A stretch of DNA of 64,000 nt from NCBI GenBank assembly GCA_964348085.1, contig CAYGBI010000005.1:12203-76202 (forward strand), given 5' to 3'. The position numbers and the translations under genes were made by a program. The DNA is from VXYL01 sp964348085. GTDB lineage: Bacteria; Pseudomonadota; Gammaproteobacteria; Pseudomonadales; Azotimanducaceae. The notes beneath the pieces are model-generated. The model worked only from the letters and a program-made list of their open reading frames with translations, had not been told where the DNA came from and did no database searches. Positions 31,792 to 41,560 of the stretch are shown in pieces. Numbering within the stretch: the stretch's first letter is position 1; each line of letters begins with the position of its first letter.

Positions 31792-32397
31792 GTGAACTTT
31801 CTCGCGCACTGCTTGTTGGCACGTCCGGGCGCCGGCTTGGTCGCCGGCGGCGTACTGGGGGATTTCGTCAAGGGTCCGATTCCAAACCACCTGCCGGCGG
31901 ACCTTAAGGCCGGCATACGTCTGCACCGACGCATCGACTCCTATTCCAACCGCCTGCCGGAACTGCGCGCCAGCTTCGCCCACTTCGACCCCGCATTGCG
32001 GCGGGTGGCGCCGGTGCTCTTGGACATCATCGCCGATCACTGCTTGGCGCTCGCCTGGGGCAAGTTCGCAGAAGATGAACTCGAAGCCTTCACCACGGAA
32101 GTCTACGGCGCGCTTGCGAGCTATCACGCTTGGGCGCCCGAACCCGGGCGGGACTTCGCCAACCACATGGCGCGCACGGACCTGCTCGCACGCTACGTCG
32201 AACCGCTGGTGATACGACGCGCCATGGCGAACGTCTTGGCGCGGCTCCGGTTCACGCACCTCGAGCACAAGCTCGACGACGTGTTGGCGCAGCGCCTACC
32301 CGCGCTCCGGGAGGACTTTCTTGTCTACTTCCCGCTGCTGCAGCGGTTCGCGCAGGACGAACGGGAGGCGGCGATCGCCGCATTCGCCCCTACTTGA
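31792..32397 (+). CDS. acpH: Acyl carrier protein phosphodiesterase
   Basis: A 201-residue protein of the AcpH/HD-type family that removes the 4'-phosphopantetheine arm from ACP. The start NFLAHCLLARP, the GGVLGDFVKGP segment, and HRRIDSY and DIIADHCLA with conserved His/Asp pairs are characteristic. GTG start at 31792, six bases after the gshA stop. Its 3' end overlaps the convergent M48 gene by eight bases. Confidence 0.9.
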   Translation: MNFLAHCLLARPGAGLVAGGVLGDFVKGPIPNHLPADLKAGIRLHRRIDSYSNRLPELRASFAHFDPALRRVAPVLLDIIADHCLALAWGKFAEDELEAFTTEVYGALASYHAWAPEPGRDFANHMARTDLLARYVEPLVIRRAMANVLARLRFTHLEHKLDDVLAQRLPALREDFLVYFPLLQRFAQDEREAAIAAFAPT

Positions 32398-33781
32398 CGA
32401 TCTTCACCAAATCTCCGGCGCGGGGTTCGCCGTTGGGGTAATCCGCGTTCAGCAGACGCAGCGTCTGCTCGGGAAACTCGCGCAACGAGGTGAGCCCCGC
32501 CAAGGAGGCGTAAGTCTGCCCGGGTTCGGCGACGATGACTTGGATGCGCCGGCTGTTGGCCAACTGCACATCGTCCGCCGTCATCGGCCGCAAGCCGGCC
32601 AAGGTCTCTTCGAACCAGCCGCGGAACTGATCCGGGTCGCATTCGTCACCGCACTCGCCCTTGAACAGGAACACGTTCTTGCGCACATAGAGCACGGCGA
32701 TGAGCTGCAAAGCCACGTCGGACTCGCTGGTGTCGATTTCTCCGACGAAGGCCGGCGCCCCGTTGATTTCCCTTTCTTCGCCGGCTTGCACGTCGTCTCG
32801 ACGCAGCACGTCGGTCACGTACTTCTCGGGGGTTTTGCGTTTCACCATTTCGTGGCGGGCGACGGTAATCGATCCTTCGCCCGTCCCGCCCGGCGCGATG
32901 CCGGTAACCTGCGACTGCGGCGCCGCCACCGACCAACCGTCCGGAAACTTCACCACCACACGCAAGCCGCCGTGGTAGTAGGTCTCGTCTTTCACCAAGC
33001 CGCCGGCCGCCTCGTCACCATACGCGACGCCATCGATGAGACCCATGAAGTCCCCGATCGGCTCTTCGAGCTCGTCGGGCGCGAGACCGCGCGCGTAGGC
33101 CACGGCGTCGTGCAGACGACGATCATTGCGGGGATGGGTGGCGAATACCCCGTGGTAGGGCCTCGCCGAACCGGCGACCTCCTTGGCGAACACCTGTTGG
33201 TCCTTCAGCACCCAAACCGTGTCGATGATGGCCTCCGGGTTGTAGCCGGCCTTCGCCATGAACTCCCCGCCTAAGCGGTCCGCCTCCAGCTCCATCTCGC
33301 GGCCGTAGCCGGAAACCCAGAGCGCCGTTAGCGGGTTGAAGACGTCGCGCATCATTTCCCCGCGACCGGTGACGATGGCGGCGATGGCGCCCGCCGATTT
33401 GCCGGCGATGTCGGTGACCCGACGTTTGCGCACATGCTTGGCCACCACATGACCGATCTCGTGGCCGATCACCGCGGCAAGCTGATCCTCGGATTCGAGA
33501 AAGGCGAGCAGGCCGCGGCTAACGAAGATATACGCGTCGCCAGTGGCGAAAGCGTTGACCTCGTCGCCATCCAAGACGTGGAAGTGATAATCCTTGCCGG
33601 CGTCGGGGGTGTGCTCGAGGACGCGGGCGCCGATGTCGCGCACATATTGCTGCCACCGTTCGTCCGGATAGAGCTGATTGTTGGCGACGAACTCCTTGTA
33701 CATCTTTTTACCGGAGCCGGCGTGGCTTGGCACGTCCGCGACGACAAGGAGAATGGCGATGAGCGTGACGAGTCGCGACAT
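32390..33781 (-). CDS. Exported M48 family metallopeptidase
   Basis: About 463 residues. It has a signal peptide (MSRLVTLIAILLVVADVPSHA), an M48 domain with VIGHEIGHVVAKH (zinc HExxH) and EMELEADRLGGEF (third ligand Glu), and a C-terminal part with a LysM-like end (VIVAEPGQTYASLA ... NADYPNGEPRAGDLVKIVK). This layout belongs to the 'M48 peptidase with C-terminal tail' group of periplasmic proteases related to BepA. The ATG at 33781 is chosen because the signal peptide begins there; an upstream GTG at 33814 is possible. The substrate is unknown. Confidence 0.82.
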   Translation of the reverse strand: MSRLVTLIAILLVVADVPSHAGSGKKMYKEFVANNQLYPDERWQQYVRDIGARVLEHTPDAGKDYHFHVLDGDEVNAFATGDAYIFVSRGLLAFLESEDQLAAVIGHEIGHVVAKHVRKRRVTDIAGKSAGAIAAIVTGRGEMMRDVFNPLTALWVSGYGREMELEADRLGGEFMAKAGYNPEAIIDTVWVLKDQQVFAKEVAGSARPYHGVFATHPRNDRRLHDAVAYARGLAPDELEEPIGDFMGLIDGVAYGDEAAGGLVKDETYYHGGLRVVVKFPDGWSVAAPQSQVTGIAPGGTGEGSITVARHEMVKRKTPEKYVTDVLRRDDVQAGEEREINGAPAFVGEIDTSESDVALQLIAVLYVRKNVFLFKGECGDECDPDQFRGWFEETLAGLRPMTADDVQLANSRRIQVIVAEPGQTYASLAGLTSLREFPEQTLRLLNADYPNGEPRAGDLVKIVK

Positions 33782-33863
33782 GGCGAAGGTCGATGTGCGC
33801 CAACCGGGTCTCACCGCTTAGACGACCAACCGGCCGGCGAGTTCACGCCTCGCAGCGAGTTCA

Positions 33864-34079
33864 CTACACGGTGGTCAAGCGGGCGCCGAAGCGGCGACGG
33901 AAGCGTTCCACGCGCCCGCCGCTGTCGAGGATCTTCTGCTTGCCGGTGTAGAAGGGGTGGCAGGCGGAGCAGACCTCGAGATGAATGTCGCGCCCGAGCG
34001 TGGAGCGCGTCCTGATGACGTTCCCGCAACTGCACGTCGCCGTGATTTCCGCGTAGGCGGGATGGATATTCGCTTTCAC
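33864..34079 (-). CDS. rpmE: Ribosomal protein bL31
   Basis: A 71-residue protein read on the minus strand as KANIHPAYAEITATCSCGN, followed by CSACHPFYTGKQKILDSGG and RVERFRRRFG. The four cysteines (CSC and CSAC) form the zinc site of the C-plus form of bL31. The start is the second of two consecutive GTG codons, matching the family start M-K-x-x-I-H-P. It diverges from priA, an arrangement common in gammaproteobacteria. Confidence 0.95.
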   Translation of the reverse strand: MKANIHPAYAEITATCSCGNVIRTRSTLGRDIHLEVCSACHPFYTGKQKILDSGGRVERFRRRFGARLTTV

Positions 34080-34173
34080 CACAGATGAGCCTCGCCAAAT
34101 TGCGAGGGCAAGTGTAGGCGGGGCGGCGGCGCAAAACAACCGTAGGCGTCTCGCGCCACCCTTTGCCGTTACG

Positions 34174-36411
34174 ATGGCCGCCATGAACGCAGAGCTTGCC
34201 CGCCTTGGCGACCCTATGGCCCCACCCGCCAAGAGCCCGCCCGCCGACCGCATCGTCGAAGTCGCCGTCCCGCGTCCGCTGCGCCACACTTTCGACTACG
34301 CGCTACCAGCCGACGCGGCAACGCCGGCAACGGGTGCGAGGGTGCGTGTGCCTTTCGCCGGCGCAAGCGTCGTCGGCGTCGTCACCGGCAACCGCCGAGG
34401 GTCGTCTCAGGAGCTGAAAGTCGTCGACGACGTGCTCGACGACAACGGGTTGTTGCCCGCCGACATCATCGCGCTCTGCCAGTGGCTGGCAACCTACTAT
34501 CACCACCCGATCGGCGACGTGTTCGCCACGGTGCTGCCGAGCTTGGCGAGACGCGGCGCGGCAGCCACCACCAGCGAAGAGTTCACGTGGCGGGCGATCG
34601 CCGAGGAGGAGGCGCCCACCGCACTCAAGCGCGCGCCCAAGCAACGGCAAACCTGGCAGCGGCTGCAGCAGTGCGGCGGCGCCGCCGACGGGGACCTTGC
34701 CGCCCTCGGCATAGACCGCGAGTCGCTGAAGCGGCTCTTGGCAAAACAACTGGTCACTAGAACGCTCGGGGCCCCTTCCCGCCATCCGCAAGCTCCGGCA
34801 GGCGGCCCCACCGAGATGCGACTGACCGAAGCCCAAGCAACAGCCTTGCGCGACATCATCGCGATGCTCGGGACTCGGGGAACGCTGCTCTTGGATGGCG
34901 TCACCGGCAGCGGCAAGACCGAAGTCTATCTTCGCGCCATCGCCGAAGTGCTGCGCCGAGGCGGCCAAGCCTTGGTGCTGGTGCCGGAGATCGCCCTGAC
35001 GCCGCAGACCGTGCTGCGTTTTCAACAGCGCTTCGGCGCCGCGGCCACGCTGCACTCGGCGGTCGCCGACAGACAGCGCTTCGATACATGGCTGAAGTGC
35101 GCCAACGGCACGCACAAGGTACTGATCGGCACCCGCTCCGCCGTGTTCACGCCGTTCGCCAAGCCCGGCATCATCATCGTCGACGAGGAACACGACGACT
35201 CGTTCAAGCAGAGCCGAGGTTTGCACTACTCGGCGCGGGACGTAGCGGTGAAGCGCGGCGGCATGTTGTCCATACCCGTGGTGCTCGGCAGCGCCACGCC
35301 GTCGCTGCGATCACTCGAAAACGCGCGACGCAAGCGTTACCGCCACGCACGCTTGCCAGAGCGGCCCGGGAAGGCCGCCATGCCGACGTTTCGGATAATC
35401 GACGCACGCGGCCTGCGCTTGGACCGGGGCTTCAGCCAACCTCTCGTAGGCGCCATCGACCGCCACCTCGCCGCCGGCAACCAAGTTCTGGTGTTCATCA
35501 ATCGGCGAGGTTACGCACCGATCTTGCTGTGTACGCAATGCGGCTGGCAGGCGGAGTGCGCACACTGCGCGGCGCGCCTCATCGTTCACCGGCAGCGCGG
35601 CGCTTGGCCGCAGTTGCGTTGCCACCAGTGCGACCGACGGCGCCCGCTGCCGAAACGCTGTCCGGATTGCGGCGGCGACACGCTGCTTCCCCTCGGCACC
35701 GGCACGCAACGCGCTGAAGAAGCGTTAGCCGAAAGCTTCCCCCAAGTGCCGTTGTACCGCATCGACCGCGACGCCATCCGCAGCCAGCAACGCCTGGAAG
35801 CCCGCCTTGCCGCAGTTCGCAAAGGTGCGCCGGCGATCTTGATCGGCACGCAGATGCTCGCCAAAGGCCACCACTTTCCCAACGTGACCCTGGTTGCCGT
35901 GCTCGGCGCCGACGCCGGCTTCCTCGCGGCCGACTTTCGCGCCCCGGAACGCACCGCCGCGCTGATCGTGCAAGTGGCCGGACGCGCCGGCCGGGCGGAG
36001 CGTCCGGGGGAGGTCTGGTTGCAGACCCTCGACCCCGACAATGCCAATCTACAGGCGCTCATCAATAGCGGTTATGCCGGTTTCGCCGCCAACGAACGCG
36101 CCATCCGCCAAGCGGCGAACCTGCCGCCGTTCTCCGCCCTCGCAGTGATTCGCGCACAGGGCCGCGACGAAGCCGCTACCGAGGGCTTGCTCGCCAAGGC
36201 CTTGAAGCTGCTCCACTGCGAGGGCGTTGAAGTGCTCGGTCCCGCCCCGGCGCCAGTGCCTCGCCGGTCGGACCTCTATCGCCACCAACTGCTGCTGATC
36301 GCGTCCCGACGCGCCGATTTGCACCGCGCCTTGGCGAACTTGGCGAGCAAACCGCCCAGAACATCCGGCGTACGCTGGTCCATCGACGTGGACCCGATGG
36401 ACACGTCTTGA
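34174..36411 (+). CDS. priA: Primosomal protein N' (replication restart helicase)
   Basis: A 745-residue 3'-5' DNA helicase that reloads the replisome at collapsed forks. It has the N-terminal 3'BD domain (VVGVVTG region), Walker A GVTGSGKTEVY, motif II IVDEEHDDSFKQ, and a zinc-binding insert with cysteine pairs (CTQCGWQAECAHC, CHQC, CPDCGG). Motif V is TQMLAKGHHFPNVTLV and motif VI VAGRAGRAERPG. The start is ATG 34174; later ATGs at 34183 and 34216 would also keep the domain. Confidence 0.96.
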   Translation: MAAMNAELARLGDPMAPPAKSPPADRIVEVAVPRPLRHTFDYALPADAATPATGARVRVPFAGASVVGVVTGNRRGSSQELKVVDDVLDDNGLLPADIIALCQWLATYYHHPIGDVFATVLPSLARRGAAATTSEEFTWRAIAEEEAPTALKRAPKQRQTWQRLQQCGGAADGDLAALGIDRESLKRLLAKQLVTRTLGAPSRHPQAPAGGPTEMRLTEAQATALRDIIAMLGTRGTLLLDGVTGSGKTEVYLRAIAEVLRRGGQALVLVPEIALTPQTVLRFQQRFGAAATLHSAVADRQRFDTWLKCANGTHKVLIGTRSAVFTPFAKPGIIIVDEEHDDSFKQSRGLHYSARDVAVKRGGMLSIPVVLGSATPSLRSLENARRKRYRHARLPERPGKAAMPTFRIIDARGLRLDRGFSQPLVGAIDRHLAAGNQVLVFINRRGYAPILLCTQCGWQAECAHCAARLIVHRQRGAWPQLRCHQCDRRRPLPKRCPDCGGDTLLPLGTGTQRAEEALAESFPQVPLYRIDRDAIRSQQRLEARLAAVRKGAPAILIGTQMLAKGHHFPNVTLVAVLGADAGFLAADFRAPERTAALIVQVAGRAGRAERPGEVWLQTLDPDNANLQALINSGYAGFAANERAIRQAANLPPFSALAVIRAQGRDEAATEGLLAKALKLLHCEGVEVLGPAPAPVPRRSDLYRHQLLLIASRRADLHRALANLASKPPRTSGVRWSIDVDPMDTS

Positions 36412-36459
36412 CGCTTGTTGCGCTATCATCGCCGGGGGCGTCGGCGGATCAAGGATGAC

Positions 36460-37413
36460 ATGCCAACGGATTTCGCGCCGAGGGAGACGGCGTCGGGCGG
36501 CAAGCGCCGGTCCGTCAAGAACAAGCGCAAGCTGGCAGCCTTTTCCGGGCGTTCGTTCGGTAGCGGCGCGGCCTGCGGTGCTCTGGTAACACTGGTGTTG
36601 GTCTACGGCCCCGCGCTCACGCGCGCAGCGTTTGACGATGGCGACCCGGCACCCGCCACGCAAACGCCCGCGCAACCCGACCTCACCTACGAGTTCATCC
36701 GCCGGCTGCCCAACGACGAGGTGGTCACCAACGTCACGCCCTACCAACCACCGGAACTGGCGCCCTCCGAGCAGGCGGCAAGCGTTGATGCCGAAGCAGC
36801 TCAGACGGACGCGGTACCCGTACCGGTGGTCGAGGAGGGTGGCGACGGCACCGAGTTGGCCCAAGCAGGTGAGACCGCCTTCTCGGCCGGCGACGCGCTC
36901 CCCGAAAGGTCGGCAAGCGTCAGTGCCGAAGCTGCCCAAACCGGCGCGGTCCCCACGGCGAAGGCGGGCGGCGACGGCACCGAGTTGGCCCAAGCGGGTG
37001 GGACCGCCTTCTCGGCCGGCGAAGGCGCCGACGCGCTCCCCAAAAGGTCGGCAAGCATCGATGCCGAAGCTGCCTCGACGGGCGCGGTCCCCGCGGCCAA
37101 GGCGGCTAGCGACGGCGTCAAGGTGGCACAAGCCGACGCACCTCCCGTTGCCCCAAACACCGCAAAGGAACACTTCGTCTTGCAGGCGGCGACTTTCCGC
37201 AGCCGCGACGCGGCGGACGCCCTGCGCGCCGAGCTCATCCTCGAAGGCTTGGGGAAGGTCGCCGTCAACACGGTGGCGAGGTCCGACGACGGCGCCGCCT
37301 ACCGCGTGCTCGTCGGGCCGCTGCCCAAGCAAGAGCTGGAGCGGGCCCAAGCCGCGCTCCGCGCCAAAGACATGGCGCCGCTACTCGTCGAAAACGCCAC
37401 CTCCGGGCAATAA
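36460..37413 (+). CDS. SPOR-domain membrane protein, FtsN-like
   Basis: A 317-residue bitopic protein. A basic cytoplasmic tail is followed by one membrane helix around residues 38-56 (GAACGALVTLVLVYGPAL) and a long low-complexity periplasmic linker. The C-terminal SPOR domain (EHFVLQAATFRSRDAADALR ... AYRVLVGPLP) binds denuded peptidoglycan. The start at 36460 has AAGGAT. The linker contains three imperfect repeats of about 40 residues (RSASVSAEAAQTGAVP, then GGDGTELAQAGGTAFSAG). Its place between priA and hslV equals that of ftsN in many gammaproteobacteria, so it is probably the cell-division protein FtsN. Confidence 0.82.
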   Translation: MPTDFAPRETASGGKRRSVKNKRKLAAFSGRSFGSGAACGALVTLVLVYGPALTRAAFDDGDPAPATQTPAQPDLTYEFIRRLPNDEVVTNVTPYQPPELAPSEQAASVDAEAAQTDAVPVPVVEEGGDGTELAQAGETAFSAGDALPERSASVSAEAAQTGAVPTAKAGGDGTELAQAGGTAFSAGEGADALPKRSASIDAEAASTGAVPAAKAASDGVKVAQADAPPVAPNTAKEHFVLQAATFRSRDAADALRAELILEGLGKVAVNTVARSDDGAAYRVLVGPLPKQELERAQAALRAKDMAPLLVENATSGQ

Positions 37414-37421
37414 AACCACCG

Positions 37422-38363
37422 TTACAACTGAACGCCGAATGTGATGGCGTAGCTGGCGTCGGTCTTGCCGCGCCCGGCCGGCGGTTCGGTCTCGTATTGC
37501 AGATCGAACCGCAGCCCCACCCGCCACTTGTTCACATGCAGCAGAATGCCGGAGTCGGAGTCCCACACGCTGCCCCGATCAGAGGCCAAGATGTGCAGCA
37601 GTTGGCTGTTGTGGTACCACTCCAAACGCTCCGCCAACAACCAACGGTTGGCCGTCAAGCTCCAGCGCAACGCAGGATCGTGCGACCTGCCGATCGTGCC
37701 GCCGGTGTCGATCTCCTCGAAGACCTGACTGACCCCCGCGTCCGAGTTGAGCGCACCCAAGGGCGACTCCCAGAACGTACGGCCAACGCCGATGCCTGCG
37801 GTATAACGCTGATTGATCTCCTTGATCGGGTCGCGGAAGAACTCGAAGTTGGCCACAGCGTACCAAACGTCCTCGTATTTCCACCTTAGGTCGTAGTCGA
37901 AGTCTAGTTGGTCCTTGGTCTTGGCCACCTGCCCGCCGCTTGACCGCCCTTCGGCTTTGCGCACGGCGAGGCCGAATATGTTGTCGAAACGCTCGCTCTC
38001 CCGGTTGGCGCCAACCACTAGATTGATGTCCTCGGTGCGGGTGTTGCCGGTGGCGACAACGACTCCTAGGTCCGAACGCAAGTTCCAGTCGGCGAGCCGT
38101 CCCACCAACGTGGTTTTCTCCGTCCCCCCTTCAGTGGTCGCGGTCGCAGCGACGCCCTCCCCTTCGATGCGTGCGACTTGCGCCTCGGGCGCGGTAACGA
38201 CGCCGATATGCGGCACATCGATGGCGACAGTCCCGGGGGGCGCTTGGACCAATGTCCCCGTCAAGCGGTCGCCGTTGACGAAATGGACCACGTCCGCCGC
38301 GGCATCGAATACGACCCCTACTCCTACAACAACTACGAAAACAAACGCGAATAGCCGACGCAT
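37422..38363 (-). CDS. DUF481 outer-membrane protein (YdiY-like)
   Basis: A 313-residue protein with a signal peptide (MRRLFAFVFVVVVGVGVVF, then AAADVV). An N-terminal segment DVVHFVNGDRLTGTLV is followed by a beta-rich DUF481 domain with alternating aromatic strands (LDFDYDLRWKYEDVWYAVAN, YTAGIGVGRTFWESP). It ends in a terminal aromatic/leucine strand (ASYAITFGVQL) typical of outer-membrane barrels. Its function is not known. It converges on the FtsN-like gene. Confidence 0.83.
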   Translation of the reverse strand: MRRLFAFVFVVVVGVGVVFDAAADVVHFVNGDRLTGTLVQAPPGTVAIDVPHIGVVTAPEAQVARIEGEGVAATATTEGGTEKTTLVGRLADWNLRSDLGVVVATGNTRTEDINLVVGANRESERFDNIFGLAVRKAEGRSSGGQVAKTKDQLDFDYDLRWKYEDVWYAVANFEFFRDPIKEINQRYTAGIGVGRTFWESPLGALNSDAGVSQVFEEIDTGGTIGRSHDPALRWSLTANRWLLAERLEWYHNSQLLHILASDRGSVWDSDSGILLHVNKWRVGLRFDLQYETEPPAGRGKTDASYAITFGVQL

Positions 38364-38510
38364 GGCGAGCCCACCGTCCGAACTGCTTCCTCGGGCGGCG
38401 CATTATCGCCGCAGACCGGCGACTTCGCCATTGCGCCGCTCTGCCTCGACTCGCGGTGTTGTAGAATGCTCGACCGAAGTGCGCCCCGCCCTCCCCGCGA
38501 GACCATCATC

Positions 38511-39044
38511 TTGGAACAGTTCCACGGCACCACCATAATTTCCGTGCGGCGCGGCGACGACGTCGTGCTCGGCGGAGACGGGCAGATCACCGTCGGCGCC
38601 ACCGTCATGAAGAGCAATGCACGCAAGGTTCGCCGGTTAGGCGATGGCCAAGTGCTCGCCGGGTTCGCCGGCGGCACGGCCGATGCGTTCACGCTGTTCG
38701 AGCGCTTCGAGAGCGCACTGGAGAAGTACCAAGGCAACCTTGTCCGGGCCGCCGTGGAACTCGCCAAAGACTGGCGTTCGGATCGCGTGCTGCGCCGCTT
38801 GGAGGCGCTCTTGGCGGTTGTCGACAAGGAGAATTCGCTCATCATCAGCGGCAACGGCGACGTGGTCGAACCGGAAGGCGGCCTCATCGCCATCGGCTCC
38901 GGCGGGCCTTTCGCGCAGGCCGCGGCCCGTGCGCTACTCGACGAAACCGAATTGTCGGCGCGGGAAATCGTCGCCAAGAGCCTCGCCATCGCAGCGGCTA
39001 TCTGCATTTACACCAACGATCAAACCACCATCGAGAGGCTATGA
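38511..39044 (+). CDS. hslV: ATP-dependent protease peptidase subunit HslV
   Basis: The proteasome-like peptidase subunit of the HslVU complex. The N-terminal nucleophile is the first Thr of TTIISVRRGDDVVLGGDG. The TTG at 38511 gives the common prosequence EQFHG; an ATG at 38466 would give a longer one. GSGGPFAQAAARALL is the conserved later segment. It overlaps hslU by four bases. Confidence 0.95.
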   Translation: MEQFHGTTIISVRRGDDVVLGGDGQITVGATVMKSNARKVRRLGDGQVLAGFAGGTADAFTLFERFESALEKYQGNLVRAAVELAKDWRSDRVLRRLEALLAVVDKENSLIISGNGDVVEPEGGLIAIGSGGPFAQAAARALLDETELSAREIVAKSLAIAAAICIYTNDQTTIERL

Positions 39045-40360
39045 CCGTGATGACGCCGCGCGAGATCGTCCACGAACTCGACAAACACATCATTGGCCAA
39101 GACGACGCCAAGCGCGCCGTCGCCATCGCCTTGCGCAATCGCTGGCGACGGCTGCAACTGAAGGACGAACTGCGCGACGAAGTGACCCCCAAGAACATCC
39201 TCATGATCGGCCCCACCGGCGTCGGCAAGACGGAGATCGCTCGGCGCTTGGCGCGGCTGTCGAACGCGCCCTTCATCAAGGTGGAAGCGACCAAGTTCAC
39301 CGAGGTGGGCTATGTCGGGCGCGACGTGGAATCCATCGTCCGAGACTTGGCGGACACCGCGGTGAAGATGTGGCGCGAACAAGCCCTAGAGCGGGTGCGG
39401 CCCCGTGCGGAAGACGCCGCCGAAGATCGCATCCTCGACGTGTTGCTGCCGACGCCCCGAGCCGACGGCGGCGATGCGCGCGACACGTCGAACACCCGAC
39501 AAGTGCTTCGTAAACGGCTGCGGGAAGGCGACTTGGACGACAGCGAGGTGAATATCGAGATGACCGCCGTGCCAGTCGGCTTCGAGATCGTCTCGCCGCC
39601 CGGCATGGAGGAACTCACCGGGCAGTTGCAGAACATGTTCTCCAGCATGGCCAACAACCGCAGCCGCACCATGCGTCTCAAGGTGCGCGACGCGCTCCGT
39701 CGCCTGCGCGAGGAAGAGGCGATGAAGCTGATCAACGAGGACGAACTGAAAGCGCAGGCGATCGACGCGGTGGAGCAAACCGGCATCGTGTTCTTGGACG
39801 AACTGGACAAGGTCGCTCGGCGCAACGAGAGCATGGGCGCCGATGTTTCCCGGGAAGGCGTACAGCGGGACTTGCTGCCACTCATCGAAGGCTGCACCGT
39901 GAACACCAAGTACGGCATGGTGCGCACGGACCATGTGTTGTTCATCGCCTCGGGCGCTTTCCACTTCGCCAAGCCCTCGGATCTCATTCCCGAACTGCAA
40001 GGCCGGCTGCCCATTCGCGTCGAACTCGCGGCGCTGACGCCGGCGGACTTCCGGCGCATCCTCTCGGAACCCGACGCATCGCTGACCGAGCAATACCGAG
40101 CATTGCTCGCCACCGAAGGCGTGCGCTTGGAGTTCGCCGAAGAGGCGCTGACGCGCATCGCCGAGATTTCCTGCGAGGTCAACGACAACACCGAGAATAT
40201 CGGCGCTCGTCGCCTGCACACGGTGATGGAGCGCCTGCTCGACGACATCTCCTTCGACGCCGGGGACGGTGACACGGCCGCGGTGATCGACGCCGCCTAC
40301 GTGGACGAGCACCTGTCGGACATCGCCAACAACCAAGATCTGTCGCGCTTCATTCTGTAA
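39041..40360 (+). CDS. hslU: ATP-dependent protease ATPase subunit HslU
   Basis: A 439-residue AAA+ unfoldase partner of HslV. Walker A is GPTGVGKTEIARRLA, with KVEATKFTEVGYVGRDV after it. The I domain lies between about residues 110 and 240, Walker B is GIVFLDELDKVA, and the C-terminal tail SRFIL docks into HslV. The ATG overlaps the hslV stop (ATGA), showing translational coupling. Confidence 0.97.
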   Translation: MTVMTPREIVHELDKHIIGQDDAKRAVAIALRNRWRRLQLKDELRDEVTPKNILMIGPTGVGKTEIARRLARLSNAPFIKVEATKFTEVGYVGRDVESIVRDLADTAVKMWREQALERVRPRAEDAAEDRILDVLLPTPRADGGDARDTSNTRQVLRKRLREGDLDDSEVNIEMTAVPVGFEIVSPPGMEELTGQLQNMFSSMANNRSRTMRLKVRDALRRLREEEAMKLINEDELKAQAIDAVEQTGIVFLDELDKVARRNESMGADVSREGVQRDLLPLIEGCTVNTKYGMVRTDHVLFIASGAFHFAKPSDLIPELQGRLPIRVELAALTPADFRRILSEPDASLTEQYRALLATEGVRLEFAEEALTRIAEISCEVNDNTENIGARRLHTVMERLLDDISFDAGDGDTAAVIDAAYVDEHLSDIANNQDLSRFIL

Positions 40361-40365
40361 CGGCC

Positions 40366-40749
40366 GTGAACCCCACCGGCATCACCTACCACAAAGGCTC
40401 GAAGCTTTTGGAGCTGACCTACGCCGGAGGCGATTCGGCGAACATCGCCGCGGAACTCTTGCGCGTTTACTCGCCGTCCGCCGAAGTGCGAGGCCACAAC
40501 GACGCCGAGCGCGTGCTGCAAACCGGCAAGAAGCACGTCGGCGTCAAGGAGATTGAAGCGGTAGGCAATTACGCCATTCGCATCGTCTTCGACGATGGCC
40601 ACGACACCGGCATCTACTCTTGGGCGTTCCTGCGCGATTTAGCCGACAACCAAGAGCGCTATTGGCGCACGTACCTCGATGAACTGAAAGAGAAGAACGC
40701 ATCGAGGCTGCCGGCGATTCCGGTGGGACAGTGGGCGCCGCGCAAGTAG
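40366..40749 (+). CDS. DUF971 family protein
   Basis: A 127-residue protein with a GTG start five bases after hslU. It has the DUF971 (gamma-butyrobetaine hydroxylase-like N-terminal) fold features: LLELTYAGGDSANIAAELLR and a YAIRIVFDDGHDTGIYSW segment. It sits in the same operon position between hslU and ubiE in other gammaproteobacteria. The role is unknown; a link to Fe-S proteins has been suggested for relatives. Confidence 0.85.
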   Translation: MNPTGITYHKGSKLLELTYAGGDSANIAAELLRVYSPSAEVRGHNDAERVLQTGKKHVGVKEIEAVGNYAIRIVFDDGHDTGIYSWAFLRDLADNQERYWRTYLDELKEKNASRLPAIPVGQWAPRK

Positions 40750-40825
40750 CGCCGGTCACGGCGGGCGAGATGGCGACTTCACTTCCCTCGGCCAAGACGA
40801 CAACGTAGTCGCGGACGGTACACCG

Positions 40826-41560
40826 GTGCCCAAGACCGTCGATTTCGGCGCCGAGCGGGTCACGCCGGAGGAAATGACCCGCCGCGTGGGCGAAGTCTTC
40901 GACGCCGCCGTCGGTCGCTACGACCTGATGAACGACCTCATGTCGCTCGGCAGCCACCGGTTGTTCAAGCGCGCCATGGTGGAGATGGCGCACCTGCGCC
41001 CGGGCAACCGCGTCTTGGATTTGGCCGGCGGCACGGGCGACGTGGCGCGTTTGCTCGTGCGCGACATCGGCGCTTCGGGACAGGTGATTTTGGCGGACAT
41101 CAACCGGCCGATGCTGTGCGCGGGCCGCGACCGGTTGCTGAACGCCGGCTGCGCCAACATCGCCTATGCGCAGGCGGACGCCGCGGTGTTGCCGTTCGCC
41201 GATGAGTCGTTCGACGCCGTGCTGGTGGCGTTCGGCGTACGTAATTTCGCTGACAAGGAAGCCGCGCTGCGGGAGATGCGGCGCGTGCTTCGCACCGGCG
41301 GCGTCGCCGTGCTGTTGGAGTTCGCCAAAGTGAAGAATCCAGTGCTCGCCCGCGCCTACGACGCGTTCAAGTCCACATGGCCGATGCTTGGCCGTGCGGT
41401 CGCGGACGCATCGGCCCCCTACCGCTACTTGGTTGAGTCCATCGATCGTCACCCGGACCAGGACACCTTCCGGCGGATGATGGAGGACGCCGGCTTCGCA
41501 ACCGTCCACTACCACGACTTGGCCGCCGGCGCGGCCGCCATACATCGAGGCACGAAATGA
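40826..41560 (+). CDS. ubiE: Ubiquinone/menaquinone C-methyltransferase
   Basis: A 244-residue SAM-dependent methyltransferase acting on the ubiquinone ring precursor (and demethylmenaquinone where present). It has the SAM-binding motif RVLDLAGGTGDVARLL and the family signature YDLMNDLMSLGSHRLFKR. LVAFGVRNFADKEAALREM and LLEFAKVKNP are further hallmarks. GTG start; the stop overlaps the ubiJ start by four bases. Confidence 0.95.
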   Translation: MPKTVDFGAERVTPEEMTRRVGEVFDAAVGRYDLMNDLMSLGSHRLFKRAMVEMAHLRPGNRVLDLAGGTGDVARLLVRDIGASGQVILADINRPMLCAGRDRLLNAGCANIAYAQADAAVLPFADESFDAVLVAFGVRNFADKEAALREMRRVLRTGGVAVLLEFAKVKNPVLARAYDAFKSTWPMLGRAVADASAPYRYLVESIDRHPDQDTFRRMMEDAGFATVHYHDLAAGAAAIHRGTK

